NCBI GenBank assembly: GCA_001556025.1 | Contig: LSIB01000144.1 | Span: 1 to 64,000, forward strand | Reading direction: 5' to 3' | Origin: Rhizobiales bacterium CCH3-A5 | GTDB lineage: Bacteria; Pseudomonadota; Alphaproteobacteria; Rhizobiales; Beijerinckiaceae | Length of the DNA: 64,000 bases | In this document: piece by piece, positions 51,340 through 59,438 of the stretch | How the letters are laid out: every line of letters begins with the position of its first letter | How positions within the stretch are numbered: the stretch's first letter is position 1 | Notes under the pieces: generated by a model | Databases searched by the model: none | Seen by the model: the letters and a program-made list of their open reading frames with translations, nothing else | What the model was told of the DNA's origin: nothing | Made by a program: the position numbers and the translations under genes

Positions 51340-52677
51340 TCAGGCCTTGAAGATGGTCGGGCCGGCGAGGCCGTTCTTGGCGCAGACATTGCGGGTGTCG
51401 ACGATCATTTTCGCATGGGCCGCCACCAGCGCGTAATCGACCTCGTCATGGTCGGTCGCGATCAGCACGGCGTCGTATCCGGCGACCGTCTCCGCCGTCA
51501 GCGCCATGCTGGCCCGCGCTGTGAGGCCGCCATGCCTGCGTGAGGGGCGGATCGCCGGGATGTGCGGGTCGTGGAAGTCTGCCCCGGCTCCACGCGCCTC
51601 TATCAACTCGATCAGCTTCAGCGCCGGGCTCTCGCGCATGTCCTCGACGTTCTTTTTGTAAGCGAGGCCAAGCACCAGGATTTTTGCACCGCTGAAGGGG
51701 CGGCCGCGCTCGCGGTCCACCAGTTCGGCGAGCCGATCGACGACGCGATGGGGCATCTGCGTGTTGATCTCGCCCGCGAGTTCGATGAAGCGCGTGGCGA
51801 TGTCGAACTCGCGCGCCTTCCAGGTCAGATAAAACGGGTCGATCGGGATGCAGTGGCCGCCTAAGCCCGGTCCCGGATAAAACGGCATGTAGCCGAAGGG
51901 CTTGGTCTTGGCAGCCTCGATCACCTCCCAGACGTCGATACCCATCGCGGCGTAGACCTGCTTCAGCTCGTTGACGAGCGCGATGTTGACGGCGCGGAAG
52001 ATGTTCTCGGTCAGCTTCACGGCTTCGGCCGTGGCGGTCGAGGAGACCGGCACGGTGCGTACCACCAGCGCGCCGTAGAGCGCCTCGGTGATCGCCAGCG
52101 CGTCCGCGCCGTCGCCGCCGACGACCTTGGGGATGTCGGCGGTGCCGAACTCGCCATTGCCGGGGTCTTCGCGCTCGGGCGAATAGGCCAGGAAAAAGTC
52201 CCGGCCGCTCTTCAGGCCCCTGCCCTCGAGGATCGGCCGCATCAACTCGTCTGTGGTGCCGGGATAGGTGGTCGATTCGAGCACGATGAGCTGGCCCGGC
52301 CGCAAGGTCGCGGCGATCGCCTCCGTCGTCTTGCGGACATAGGACAGATCGGGCTCGCGGTGCTTCGAGAGCGGGGTCGGCACGCAGATCAGCAGCGCGT
52401 CGGGCTCGCCCATACGGCCGAAATCGGCCGTGGCGAGGAAGCGGCCGTCGCGGGCGGCATCGGCGATGGCCTCCATCGGGATGTGCCGGAAGGTCTCGCG
52501 GCCGGCATTGATCTGCGCGATGCGGGCCTCGTCGATGTCGAAGCCGACGACGCGGAAACCCCGGCGCAGCGCCGCCAATGCGAGCGGGATCCCGACATAG
52601 CCGAGCCCGGCGATGCCGATCACGGCGGAGCGGTCGCGGATGCGGTCGATGAGTCGTTGGGCTTGTTCTGACGGCAT
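51340..52677 (-). CDS. Nucleotide sugar dehydrogenase (UDP-N-acetylglucosamine 6-dehydrogenase-like)
   Basis: A 445-residue NAD-dependent UDP-sugar dehydrogenase that oxidises C6 of a UDP-hexose or UDP-HexNAc to the uronic acid, for polysaccharide synthesis. The NAD motif GLGYVGIPLA (about 24-33), the YSPEREDPGN segment, and the catalytic Cys in GPGLGGHCIPIDP (about 265-277) are visible. It fits the WbpA/CapL (UDP-GlcNAc) subgroup better than the UDP-glucose type because of the ESTTYPGTTDE and SPERE stretches. Its genomic setting does not include other glycan genes, so it may be a lone supply enzyme. Confidence 0.88.
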   Translation of the reverse strand: MPSEQAQRLIDRIRDRSAVIGIAGLGYVGIPLALAALRRGFRVVGFDIDEARIAQINAGRETFRHIPMEAIADAARDGRFLATADFGRMGEPDALLICVPTPLSKHREPDLSYVRKTTEAIAATLRPGQLIVLESTTYPGTTDELMRPILEGRGLKSGRDFFLAYSPEREDPGNGEFGTADIPKVVGGDGADALAITEALYGALVVRTVPVSSTATAEAVKLTENIFRAVNIALVNELKQVYAAMGIDVWEVIEAAKTKPFGYMPFYPGPGLGGHCIPIDPFYLTWKAREFDIATRFIELAGEINTQMPHRVVDRLAELVDRERGRPFSGAKILVLGLAYKKNVEDMRESPALKLIELIEARGAGADFHDPHIPAIRPSRRHGGLTARASMALTAETVAGYDAVLIATDHDEVDYALVAAHAKMIVDTRNVCAKNGLAGPTIFKA

Positions 52678-52729
52678 GGCGTGCTCGTCGCCCGAGACGG
52701 CCGGGCTGTCAACGCGCCGGCGGGCCGCC

Positions 52730-53989
52730 TCAATAGATCGTCAGCGCCGGCACATAGCTGACCAGCAGCAGCACGATCATCGCCACGCCGAAGAAGGGCC
52801 AGAGCTCCTTCGTCGTTTCGCCCAGCGTTGTGCGCGCGATCGAGGTCGAGATGAAGAGCGTCGTGCCGATCGGCGGCGTGTAGAGGCCGATGCCGAGGTT
52901 GAGCACCATGATGATGCCGAGCTGGACCGGATCGAGCCCGATCGTCGCGGCCAGCGGCACGAAGATCGGCCCCAGCAGCAGGATCGCGGGGGGCAGATCG
53001 ATCGGCATGCCGACGAGCAGGAGGAGCACATTCATGGCGAGGATGATGAGGAGCGGGTTCGAGATCGTGGCCGAAACCCACTCCGCGAAGCGCTGCGGCA
53101 CCTGGTCGAACGTCAGAATCCAGCCGACGATGGCCGAGCCCATGATGACGAGCATCACGACGCCGGTGGCGATGCCGGCCTCGATCATGCTCCGGCGGAA
53201 GCGGGCGAAACTCATGTCGCGATAGAGCACGAGGCTGAGCACCAGCGCGTAGAGCACGGCCAGCACAGCGATCTCGGTCGGCGTGGCGATGCCGAAGCGC
53301 AGACCGAGCAGGATGATCACCGGCATCAGAAGCGCCGGCATGCTGCGCCACGCCAGCCGCATCAGCTCGCGTTTGCCGACCGGGTCCTCGGCCGAGACGT
53401 AGCCGCGCTTGCGGGCGATGTAGTTGCACAGGAGGATGAACCCGCCCGCCATCATCAGGCCTGGCAGGATGCCGGCGGTGAAGAGGTCGGCGATCGAGAC
53501 GTTCGAGACGAGAGAATAGAGGATCAGCGGGATCGAGGGCGGGATCAGGATGTCGATGATCGCCGAGGTGGCGTTGTTGGCGGCGCAGAGAGGAGCCGGA
53601 TAGCCCTGTTTCTTCTGCCAGGGGATGAGCACCGAACCGAGTGCGCTCGCATTGGCGACCGCGCTGCCGGAGACGCCGCCGAACACGACGGAGGCGACGA
53701 CCGTGGTCGAGAGCGGCCCGCCGCGCCAGCGCTGCATGGCCTTGGAGGCGAAGGCGAGAAGTTCACTGCCGAGCTGGCCGCCCAGCATCAGCGAGCCTGC
53801 CAGCATGAAGAAGGGCAGAGCCAGCATCGGGAAGGACTGGGTCTGCTGATACATCTGCTGGGCGATGATCGTCAGCGGCAACTGCCCCTGCCAGGCGAGC
53901 GTGACGCCGGCCGCCACGATCAGCGCATGGCCGACGGGGATCGCGAGCAACATCAGGACGGTGAAGGCGGCGACGAGGATCAGGCTCAC
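52730..53989 (-). CDS. TRAP transporter large permease (DctM)
   Basis: The 419-residue large membrane subunit of a tripartite ATP-independent periplasmic transporter, with about 12 membrane segments. GVSGSAVANASALGSVLIP (about 103-121), DILIPPSIPLILYS and the repeat near TPPIGTTLFI are standard. Together with DctQ (start GTGA overlap at 53986-53989) and the DctP protein it imports a substrate with Na+. It is the last gene of the SDR-transketolase-TRAP operon. Confidence 0.93.
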   Translation of the reverse strand: MSLILVAAFTVLMLLAIPVGHALIVAAGVTLAWQGQLPLTIIAQQMYQQTQSFPMLALPFFMLAGSLMLGGQLGSELLAFASKAMQRWRGGPLSTTVVASVVFGGVSGSAVANASALGSVLIPWQKKQGYPAPLCAANNATSAIIDILIPPSIPLILYSLVSNVSIADLFTAGILPGLMMAGGFILLCNYIARKRGYVSAEDPVGKRELMRLAWRSMPALLMPVIILLGLRFGIATPTEIAVLAVLYALVLSLVLYRDMSFARFRRSMIEAGIATGVVMLVIMGSAIVGWILTFDQVPQRFAEWVSATISNPLLIILAMNVLLLLVGMPIDLPPAILLLGPIFVPLAATIGLDPVQLGIIMVLNLGIGLYTPPIGTTLFISTSIARTTLGETTKELWPFFGVAMIVLLLVSYVPALTIY

Positions 53990-54531
53990 GAAATCAGCTC
54001 CTCGGGGCCGGGGATCGGCATGGCTTCGGGGCCGACCAGCGCGACGCGAATGGCCAGCGTCAGGGTGGTCAGGATGATCAGGATCGTGCCGATGCCGAGC
54101 GTGTAGTAGCCATAGCTCGAGGGCAGGCCGAGCACCGGCGAGCGGTCGATCGCCATGATCTCGGCAAGGCCGAAGATCTCCCGGCAGAGGATGACGTAGG
54201 AGACGATGACGATGGCGTGGCCGACCAGCAGCAGCACGCGCGCTCCCTGACGCCCCAGCATGGCGAGCACGGTCTCGACCGCCATGTGCCCGCCCTTCTG
54301 CACGGCGAGCGCGACGCCCGCCATGATGAAGACCGGGAACAGCCGCTCCGGCAGCTCCTGCGCGAAGCGGAAGCCGCCGGAATCGAGCGCATAGCGGGCG
54401 AGCACATTCGCCGTCAGCAGGGCGAGCAGCGCGCCGCCGACGAGCAGGACGACCGCCTCGCAGAAGCGTGCGACCAGCCAGTCGACCCGCTCGCTGAGAC
54501 CCAGCAGCGCGGCGCGCGCCCCCTCGCTCAC
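53986..54531 (-). CDS. TRAP transporter small permease (DctQ)
   Basis: A 181-residue membrane protein with four helices: LLVGGALLALLTANVLARY, then FRFAQELPERLFPVFIMAGV with the conserved EE-type region, and a C-terminal pair. The GTG at 54531 is proposed, 4 bp after the DctP stop; an extended frame to 54600 is less likely. It connects DctM to the system. Confidence 0.88.
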   Translation of the reverse strand: MSEGARAALLGLSERVDWLVARFCEAVVLLVGGALLALLTANVLARYALDSGGFRFAQELPERLFPVFIMAGVALAVQKGGHMAVETVLAMLGRQGARVLLLVGHAIVIVSYVILCREIFGLAEIMAIDRSPVLGLPSSYGYYTLGIGTILIILTTLTLAIRVALVGPEAMPIPGPEELIS

Positions 54532-54535
54532 CGTC

Positions 54536-55534
54536 TCAGACCCGCGCCGTCTTGGACAGCCGATCGACGAAATCGCCGAAGGGCTTCGCCTTCCAGGCAT
54601 CGACCACGCTGGCCGAGGCCTCGCGGAAGGCGGCCTGGTCGGCCTGGTTGATCTCGATCTTGGGGTTGGCCTTGAACTCGCCGGCGAGCCTGATCTCGGT
54701 GTCGAGGAAGAGCTTGCGCTGCAGGTCTCCGGCTTCCTTGGCGGAGGCCTTGATGACGTCGCGATCAGCCGGCGACAGCCGCGCCCAGGTGATCTGCGAC
54801 ATCAGGAAGGGCGAGCACTCCCATTTATGGGCCGAGAGCGAGATGTATTTGTTCACCTCGAAAATCTTCGACGAGGAGATGTTGACCAGCGGGTTCTCCT
54901 GGCCGTCCACCACGCCCTGCTGGAGCGCGATATAGAGTTCGCCGAAGGAGATCTGCTCCGTGCTCGCGCCCAGCGCCTTGAAGATGTCGATCGTCATCGG
55001 GTCGGGCGGGGTGCGGATCTTCAGGCCCTTGAGGTCGGCGGGCTTCACGATCGGGCGCTTGGAATTGGTAATGTGGCGGATGCCGTTGTCCCACCAGCCG
55101 AGCGGCACCATGCCGATCTTGGCGAAGCGCTGATCGAGTTCCGCGCCGATGGGGCCGTCCAGCACCTTGAAGGCGGCGGCGCTGTCATTGAACAGGAAGG
55201 GCAGGCCGAGCGCGGCGAGCTCCGGCAGCAGGGCCGAGGTCGATCCCTGGCTGTTGACGGTCATGTCGACCGCTCCTGTCCTCAGGCTGGTCAGCAGCGA
55301 CTGCTCGTTGCCGAGTTGCTCCGCGCCTGCGACGCGGACATTGATCCGGCCCTTGGTGCGTTCCTTAACCAGCTCGCCGAACTTGTCGGCGGCGATCCAG
55401 CGCGGATTGCCGGCGGCAGCGTTGTGGCCGAGCGTCATGTTGATAGCGGCTTGCGCATGCGTCCTGCACGGCAGGCTCAGGATGGCGGGCGCGGCGATCG
55501 TGCCGAGCAGGATGTGGCGGCGATTGATGGTCAA
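54536..55534 (-). CDS. TRAP transporter solute-binding protein (DctP)
   Basis: A 332-residue periplasmic binding protein. A twin-arginine-like or Sec signal (NRRHILLGTIAAPAILSLPC) leads the protein; the mature part shows KTPPD-type LKIRTPPDPMTIDIFKALG (about 160-178), with the conserved arginine that binds a carboxylate in the TRAP ligand. It should bind an acid or sugar acid. The TTG at 55534 has GGGAGA upstream. It lies 63 bp downstream of the transketolase C-terminal gene in the same operon. Confidence 0.9.
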   Translation of the reverse strand: MTINRRHILLGTIAAPAILSLPCRTHAQAAINMTLGHNAAAGNPRWIAADKFGELVKERTKGRINVRVAGAEQLGNEQSLLTSLRTGAVDMTVNSQGSTSALLPELAALGLPFLFNDSAAAFKVLDGPIGAELDQRFAKIGMVPLGWWDNGIRHITNSKRPIVKPADLKGLKIRTPPDPMTIDIFKALGASTEQISFGELYIALQQGVVDGQENPLVNISSSKIFEVNKYISLSAHKWECSPFLMSQITWARLSPADRDVIKASAKEAGDLQRKLFLDTEIRLAGEFKANPKIEINQADQAAFREASASVVDAWKAKPFGDFVDRLSKTARV

Positions 55535-55597
55535 GTTTCTCTCCCTGGGTTGATGCCGCCCGTTGGCCGGGCTGGCCCGTGGTTTTAGGTTTTGGGG

Positions 55598-56632
55598 TTA
55601 CATCCACCCCTTGATGCTGGCGCTCATCGCGTCGGTGGAAATCCCGTAGCGGTCGTGCAGGGTCGGCAGCGCGCCGGCGTCGAGGAACGCGTCGGGCAGG
55701 GCGATCTGGCGGAAGGCCGGCGGGTGGATCCCTGAGCGCATCAGCTCGGCCGCGACCGCCTCGCCGAGTCCCCCGACGATCGTGTGGTTCTCCGCCACGA
55801 TCACCATGCGACCGGTTTTCGCGCATTCGCGCCGGATCGTCTCGACATCGAGCGGCTTGATTGTCGGCACATGCAGCACCGCGACGTCGATCCTGTCGGC
55901 CTCCAGCCGCCTGGCCGTCTCCAGCGCGCGCATGGTCATGAGGCCCGACGACACGATCAGGACATCGTTGCCGCCGCGGATCATCTTCGCCTTGCCGAGC
56001 TCGAATTTGTAGCCGTACTCGTCCAGCACGAGGGGCACGTTGCCGCGCAGCAGCCGCATATAGACCGGGCCCTTATGGGCTGCGATCGCGGGCACCGCCT
56101 GTTCGATCTCGTGGGCGTCGCAGGGATCGATGATGGTGAGCTGCGGCATGCCGCGAAAGATCGCGATGTCCTCGGTCGCCTGATGGCTCGGGCCGTAGCC
56201 GGTGGTCAGGCCGGGCAGGGCGCAGACGATCTTGACGTCGAGGTTCTCCTCCGCGATCGCCATGAAGATGAAGTCATAGGCGCGGCGCGAGGCGAAGACG
56301 GCGTATGTCGTCGCAAACGGGGTGAAGCCCTCGCGCGCAAGCCCTGCCGCCGTCGAGATCATGACCTGCTCGGCCATCCCCATCTGGTAGAAGCGATCGG
56401 GGTAAGCCTTTGCGAAGATGTGGAGATCGGTGTATTTGCTGAGGTCGGCCGTGACGCCGACGATGTCTGGCCGCGTGTTCGCCAACTCGACCAGCGCATG
56501 GCCGAACGGTGCGGGCTTCGTGCGCTGGTCGGGGCCCGCGATCGACGCGATCATCGCCGAGGTCTTGAGGCGGACGCCGCCGGGCACGGGGTTTTCCAGA
56601 TGCGCGGGGCGCAGATATTTCGAGCGCCTCAT
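55598..56632 (-). CDS. Transketolase, C-terminal subunit (split transketolase)
   Basis: A 344-residue protein with the pyrimidine-binding (PYR) and C-terminal domains of a transketolase. GITTSEQ-like GMAEQVMISTAAGLA (about 125-139), with the catalytic Glu of the TPP-binding site, and the FASRRAYDFI, GPSHQATEDI and C-terminal GGLGEAVAAEL segments are typical. With the N-terminal subunit next to it (ATGA overlap at 56629-56632) it forms the complete heterodimeric enzyme, which transfers a C2 unit between sugar donors and aldehyde acceptors. The clustered SDR and TRAP genes point to a catabolic role. Confidence 0.92.
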   Translation of the reverse strand: MRRSKYLRPAHLENPVPGGVRLKTSAMIASIAGPDQRTKPAPFGHALVELANTRPDIVGVTADLSKYTDLHIFAKAYPDRFYQMGMAEQVMISTAAGLAREGFTPFATTYAVFASRRAYDFIFMAIAEENLDVKIVCALPGLTTGYGPSHQATEDIAIFRGMPQLTIIDPCDAHEIEQAVPAIAAHKGPVYMRLLRGNVPLVLDEYGYKFELGKAKMIRGGNDVLIVSSGLMTMRALETARRLEADRIDVAVLHVPTIKPLDVETIRRECAKTGRMVIVAENHTIVGGLGEAVAAELMRSGIHPPAFRQIALPDAFLDAGALPTLHDRYGISTDAMSASIKGWM

Positions 56633-57480
56633 GCCGGCCTCCCTTCGTCCAGGATAGCCAGCGCCTTTGCCCATTCCTCGGGCTCGACGCGCAGGAAGTG
56701 GTTGCGCTCGCGCTCTTCGAGAAAGGGCACGCCCTTGGCCATCTTCGTGTCGCAGATGATGATGCGGGGCTTGAGCTCGGTGGCATGCCGGGCAGCGTCG
56801 AACGCCGCCACAAGCGCCGCGATGTCGTTGCCGTCGACGCGCTGGACATGCCAGCCGAAGGCCTCGAACTTCGGCACCAGCGGCTCGAAGTTCATGACCT
56901 GGGTGGATGGCCCGTCGGCCTGCATGTTGTTGACGTCGACGATGCCGATCAGGTTGTCGAGGCTGTGGGAACCCGCCGCCATAGCCGCCTCCCAGGTCGA
57001 GCCCTCGTCGAGTTCGCCGTCGGAAAACAGGTTGTAGACGAAGCTCTTCGAGCCCTTGCGCTTCAGGCCCAGCGCCATGCCGACCGCGATGCCCAGGCCA
57101 TGGCCGAGCGATCCGCCGGTGATCTCCATGCCCGGCGTATAGGCCGCCATGCCCGACATCGGCAGGCGCGAATCGTCGCCGCCATAGGTCTCCAGTTCGT
57201 CGTCGGGCAGCACGCCGGCCTCGATCAGCGCCGAATAGAGCGCGATGGCGTAATGTCCGATCGAGAGCAGGAAGCGGTCGCGACCCTCCCACTCGGGCTC
57301 ATGCGGGCGATAGGTGAGGGCATGGAAATACGATACCGCAAGCACATCGGCGACGCCGAGCGCCTGCGCGATATAGCCCTGGCCCTGGACCTCGCCCATG
57401 CGCACGGCATTGCGGCGGATGCGCCAGGCCCGCTCGGCGAGCGAGACATTCGGAATGGCGTGGCCAACGACATCAGCCAT
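56629..57480 (-). CDS. Transketolase, N-terminal subunit (split transketolase)
   Basis: A 283-residue protein with the TPP pyrophosphate-binding (PP) domain. GSLGHGLGIAVGMALGLKRK (about 122-141) and DGELDEGSTWEAA (about 153-165, with the GDG-type Mg2+/TPP motif), and LDNLIGIVDVNNMQADG follow the known split-transketolase pattern. It overlaps the SDR gene by 8 bp (57473-57480) and the C-terminal subunit by 4 bp, so all three are co-translated. In relatives such split enzymes serve special pathways (e.g. apiose or sulfo-sugar catabolism). Confidence 0.92.
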   Translation of the reverse strand: MADVVGHAIPNVSLAERAWRIRRNAVRMGEVQGQGYIAQALGVADVLAVSYFHALTYRPHEPEWEGRDRFLLSIGHYAIALYSALIEAGVLPDDELETYGGDDSRLPMSGMAAYTPGMEITGGSLGHGLGIAVGMALGLKRKGSKSFVYNLFSDGELDEGSTWEAAMAAGSHSLDNLIGIVDVNNMQADGPSTQVMNFEPLVPKFEAFGWHVQRVDGNDIAALVAAFDAARHATELKPRIIICDTKMAKGVPFLEERERNHFLRVEPEEWAKALAILDEGRPA

Positions 57481-58240
57481 GGATCAGCATGCCCCCGTTC
57501 ACGTCGATCACCGCGCCGGTGACGTATTGCGACAGGTCCGAGGCCAGGAAGAGATAGATGCCGGCGACATCTTCGGCGGTTCCGAGCCGGCCAAGCGGAA
57601 TGCCCTTGGCGATCTCGACCTTCATCTCCTCGGTCAGCATGCCGCCGGTGATGTCGGTCTGGATCAGGCCGGGCGTGACGCAGTTGACGCGGATGCCGTC
57701 CGGCCCGAGTTCGCGGGCCATGGCTTTGGCGAGCCCAAGCACGCCGGCCTTGGCGGCGGAATAATGCGGGCCTCCGAAAATGCCGCCGCCGCGCTGGGCC
57801 GAGACCGAGGACATGCAGGCGATGGCGCCGGCCCTGCGGCTGCGGAAATGCGGGATGAAGGCCTGGCTGAGGTTGAGCACGCCGCGCAGGTTCACGTCGA
57901 GAATGCGGTCCCAGCTCGCAGCATCGATCTCCATGATCTTCACCGGCTGGGTGATGCCGGCATTGTTGATCAGGATGTCGGCGTGGCCGTATCCGGCGAG
58001 CACGGCCTGAGCGGCAGCCTCGCAGGAGGCGCGTTCGACAACGTTGCAGGCGACCGCGATGTGGCGCTGGCCGGCATGCTCCGTCGACAGTGATTTCGCC
58101 GCTTCTTCCGCGGCCTTATGGTCGAGGTCGAGGATTGCGACGCTTGCGCCGTGCGATGCGAACAGCCGCGCCGTCGCCAGCCCGATCCCGCGCCGGCTCG
58201 CCGCGCCCGAAATGGCCGCGACCTTGCCCTTGAGCAACAT
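57473..58240 (-). CDS. SDR-family dehydrogenase, first gene of the transketolase-TRAP operon
   Basis: A 255-residue classical SDR enzyme. The cofactor motif is SGAASRRGIGLATA (about 10-23, a slightly longer loop than TGxxxGIG) and the catalytic residues are Ser, Tyr (HYSAAKAG) and Lys. An Asp ending beta-2 (ILDLDHK) suggests NAD+. It probably oxidises an alcohol group of the imported compound, so that the transketolase can cleave the resulting keto compound; this is inference. A GGGAGAG Shine-Dalgarno fixes the ATG at 58240. Confidence 0.88.
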   Translation of the reverse strand: MLLKGKVAAISGAASRRGIGLATARLFASHGASVAILDLDHKAAEEAAKSLSTEHAGQRHIAVACNVVERASCEAAAQAVLAGYGHADILINNAGITQPVKIMEIDAASWDRILDVNLRGVLNLSQAFIPHFRSRRAGAIACMSSVSAQRGGGIFGGPHYSAAKAGVLGLAKAMARELGPDGIRVNCVTPGLIQTDITGGMLTEEMKVEIAKGIPLGRLGTAEDVAGIYLFLASDLSQYVTGAVIDVNGGMLIHG

Positions 58241-58331
58241 GCTTCTCTCCCGGAGGACGTCTTTTCGTTTCTTGGGCGGGAGTGTCTTGCCGACGGGGCG
58301 TCGGGACAAGCGGCTTGTTCTCACCTATGGA

Positions 58332-58344
58332 TGAATTTGATTCA
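58332..58344. promoter_or_regulatory. Operator-like motif TGAATT-N3-TTCA, copy 1
   Basis: TGAATTTGATTCA, flanked by A and T to give a perfect 6-bp dyad over 3 nt, has the T-N11-A form of LysR sites. It is about 92 bp upstream of the SDR operon. Confidence 0.5.
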
Positions 58345-58380
58345 TCTGAGACGATTGCCAATCGTGTTGCTCAACGACGC

Positions 58381-58490
58381 CGTCATCCCGGACGTAGCGA
58401 AGCGGAGCTCCGGGATCGATCCGAGAGCGTCGACGGCGCCTTGCGATGGATCCCGGATCGGCGCGGCTTTGCCGCTTGTCCGGGATGACG
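58381..58490. repeat. Palindromic intergenic repeat, 110 bp
   Basis: It begins with CGTCATCCCGGAC (58381-58393) and ends with the exact inverse GTCCGGGATGACG (58478-58490), with inner repeats such as CGGGATCGATCC and GGATCCCGGATCG. It resembles the CGTCATCCCGGA-type elements of Rhizobiales genomes and lies between the two operator-like copies in the divergent region (58241-58562). Confidence 0.8.
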
Positions 58491-58540
58491 TGAGTGTGTT
58501 GGTGGGAGGGCGGTACCCCATACCGCTTTACACTCCCGCA

Positions 58541-58553
58541 TGAATTGCGTTCA
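58541..58553. promoter_or_regulatory. Operator-like motif TGAATT-N3-TTCA, copy 2
   Basis: TGAATTGCGTTCA shares ten of thirteen positions with the copy at 58332 (the three spacer bases differ) and lies 9 bp upstream of the LysR start codon, as expected for autoregulation. Confidence 0.5.
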
Positions 58554-58562
58554 CTCCCAGCC

Positions 58563-59438
58563 ATGCTCAGCCATGTCTCCCTCCCGGCGGTGCGCGCCTT
58601 CGAGGCGGCGGCGCGGCGCGGTTCGTTCCGCGCGGCGGCCGCCGAACTCAACCTGTCGCCGAGCGCGGTGAGCCATGCGGTGATGAAGCTGGAGAAGGCG
58701 CTCGGCGTGGCGCTGTTCGAGCGCAGCGGCCGCACCGTCAGCCTGACGATCAATGGCGAGACGCTGATGCATCATGTCCGCAACGCCTTCGAGGAACTCC
58801 GGCGCGGGCTGGAATCGATCTCGGCGCAGGGGCCGCAGCTCCTGCGCGTGCATTCCGCGCCGAGCTTCGCCGCCGGCTGGCTGACGCCACGGCTGCCGGG
58901 CTTCCTCGGCCAGCACCCCGGCATCGAACTCAGGCTCGCGGCCGGGACCGACTATACCCGGTTCACGGCCGACGATTTCGACGTCGACATCGTCTATGGC
59001 CCGGTACGAGGCGAGGGGCTGGTCGCGCTGTCCCTGCCGGAGGAGGTCGTGATGCCGCTCTGCGCGCCGGAGATCGCGGCTACGCTCCGCTCGCCCGCCG
59101 ACCTGTTGCGCGCCAGCCTGATCCACAGCGACAACAAGCAGGTGCGCTGGAGCCACTGGTTCGACGTCAACGGCGTGAGCGCGCCGACACCGCACGGCAT
59201 CCGCTTCGACCGGAGCTTCCTCGCCATCGCGGCCGCCTGCGACGGCATCGGGATCGCGCTGGAATCGACGCTGCTGGCCCAGCGCGAGATCAGCGCCGGC
59301 CGGCTCGTCGCGCCACTGGCGGGCCTGAGTCAGGATGTGCGTTACGTCGGCCACCATCTGGTGTATCCGAGCGCGCATCGGCAGCGGCGCATCGTGCGCC
59401 TGTTCGTCGATTGGCTGATGGCGCAATCGGGCTCGTGA
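58563..59438 (+). CDS. LysR-family regulator, GcvA-like
   Basis: A 291-residue LysR-type regulator. The N-terminal HTH reads LPAVRAFEAAARRGSFRAAA and SPSAVSHAVMKLEKAL, followed by an effector-binding domain. It is divergent from the SDR-transketolase-TRAP operon and translationally coupled to the fused TRAP permease downstream (GTGA at 59435-59438), so it probably regulates both arms in response to the imported compound. The ATG at 58563 is preferred over an earlier frame start. Confidence 0.9.
   Translation: MLSHVSLPAVRAFEAAARRGSFRAAAAELNLSPSAVSHAVMKLEKALGVALFERSGRTVSLTINGETLMHHVRNAFEELRRGLESISAQGPQLLRVHSAPSFAAGWLTPRLPGFLGQHPGIELRLAAGTDYTRFTADDFDVDIVYGPVRGEGLVALSLPEEVVMPLCAPEIAATLRSPADLLRASLIHSDNKQVRWSHWFDVNGVSAPTPHGIRFDRSFLAIAAACDGIGIALESTLLAQREISAGRLVAPLAGLSQDVRYVGHHLVYPSAHRQRRIVRLFVDWLMAQSGS

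Noticed and set aside
52613..54106. 497-residue plus-strand frame over the TRAP genes
   Set aside because: Highly charged (His, Glu, Asp, Arg), no domain, and antisense to DctM.
55784..57037. 417-residue plus-strand frame over the transketolase genes
   Set aside because: Antisense shadow; both transketolase subunits have complete motifs on the other strand.
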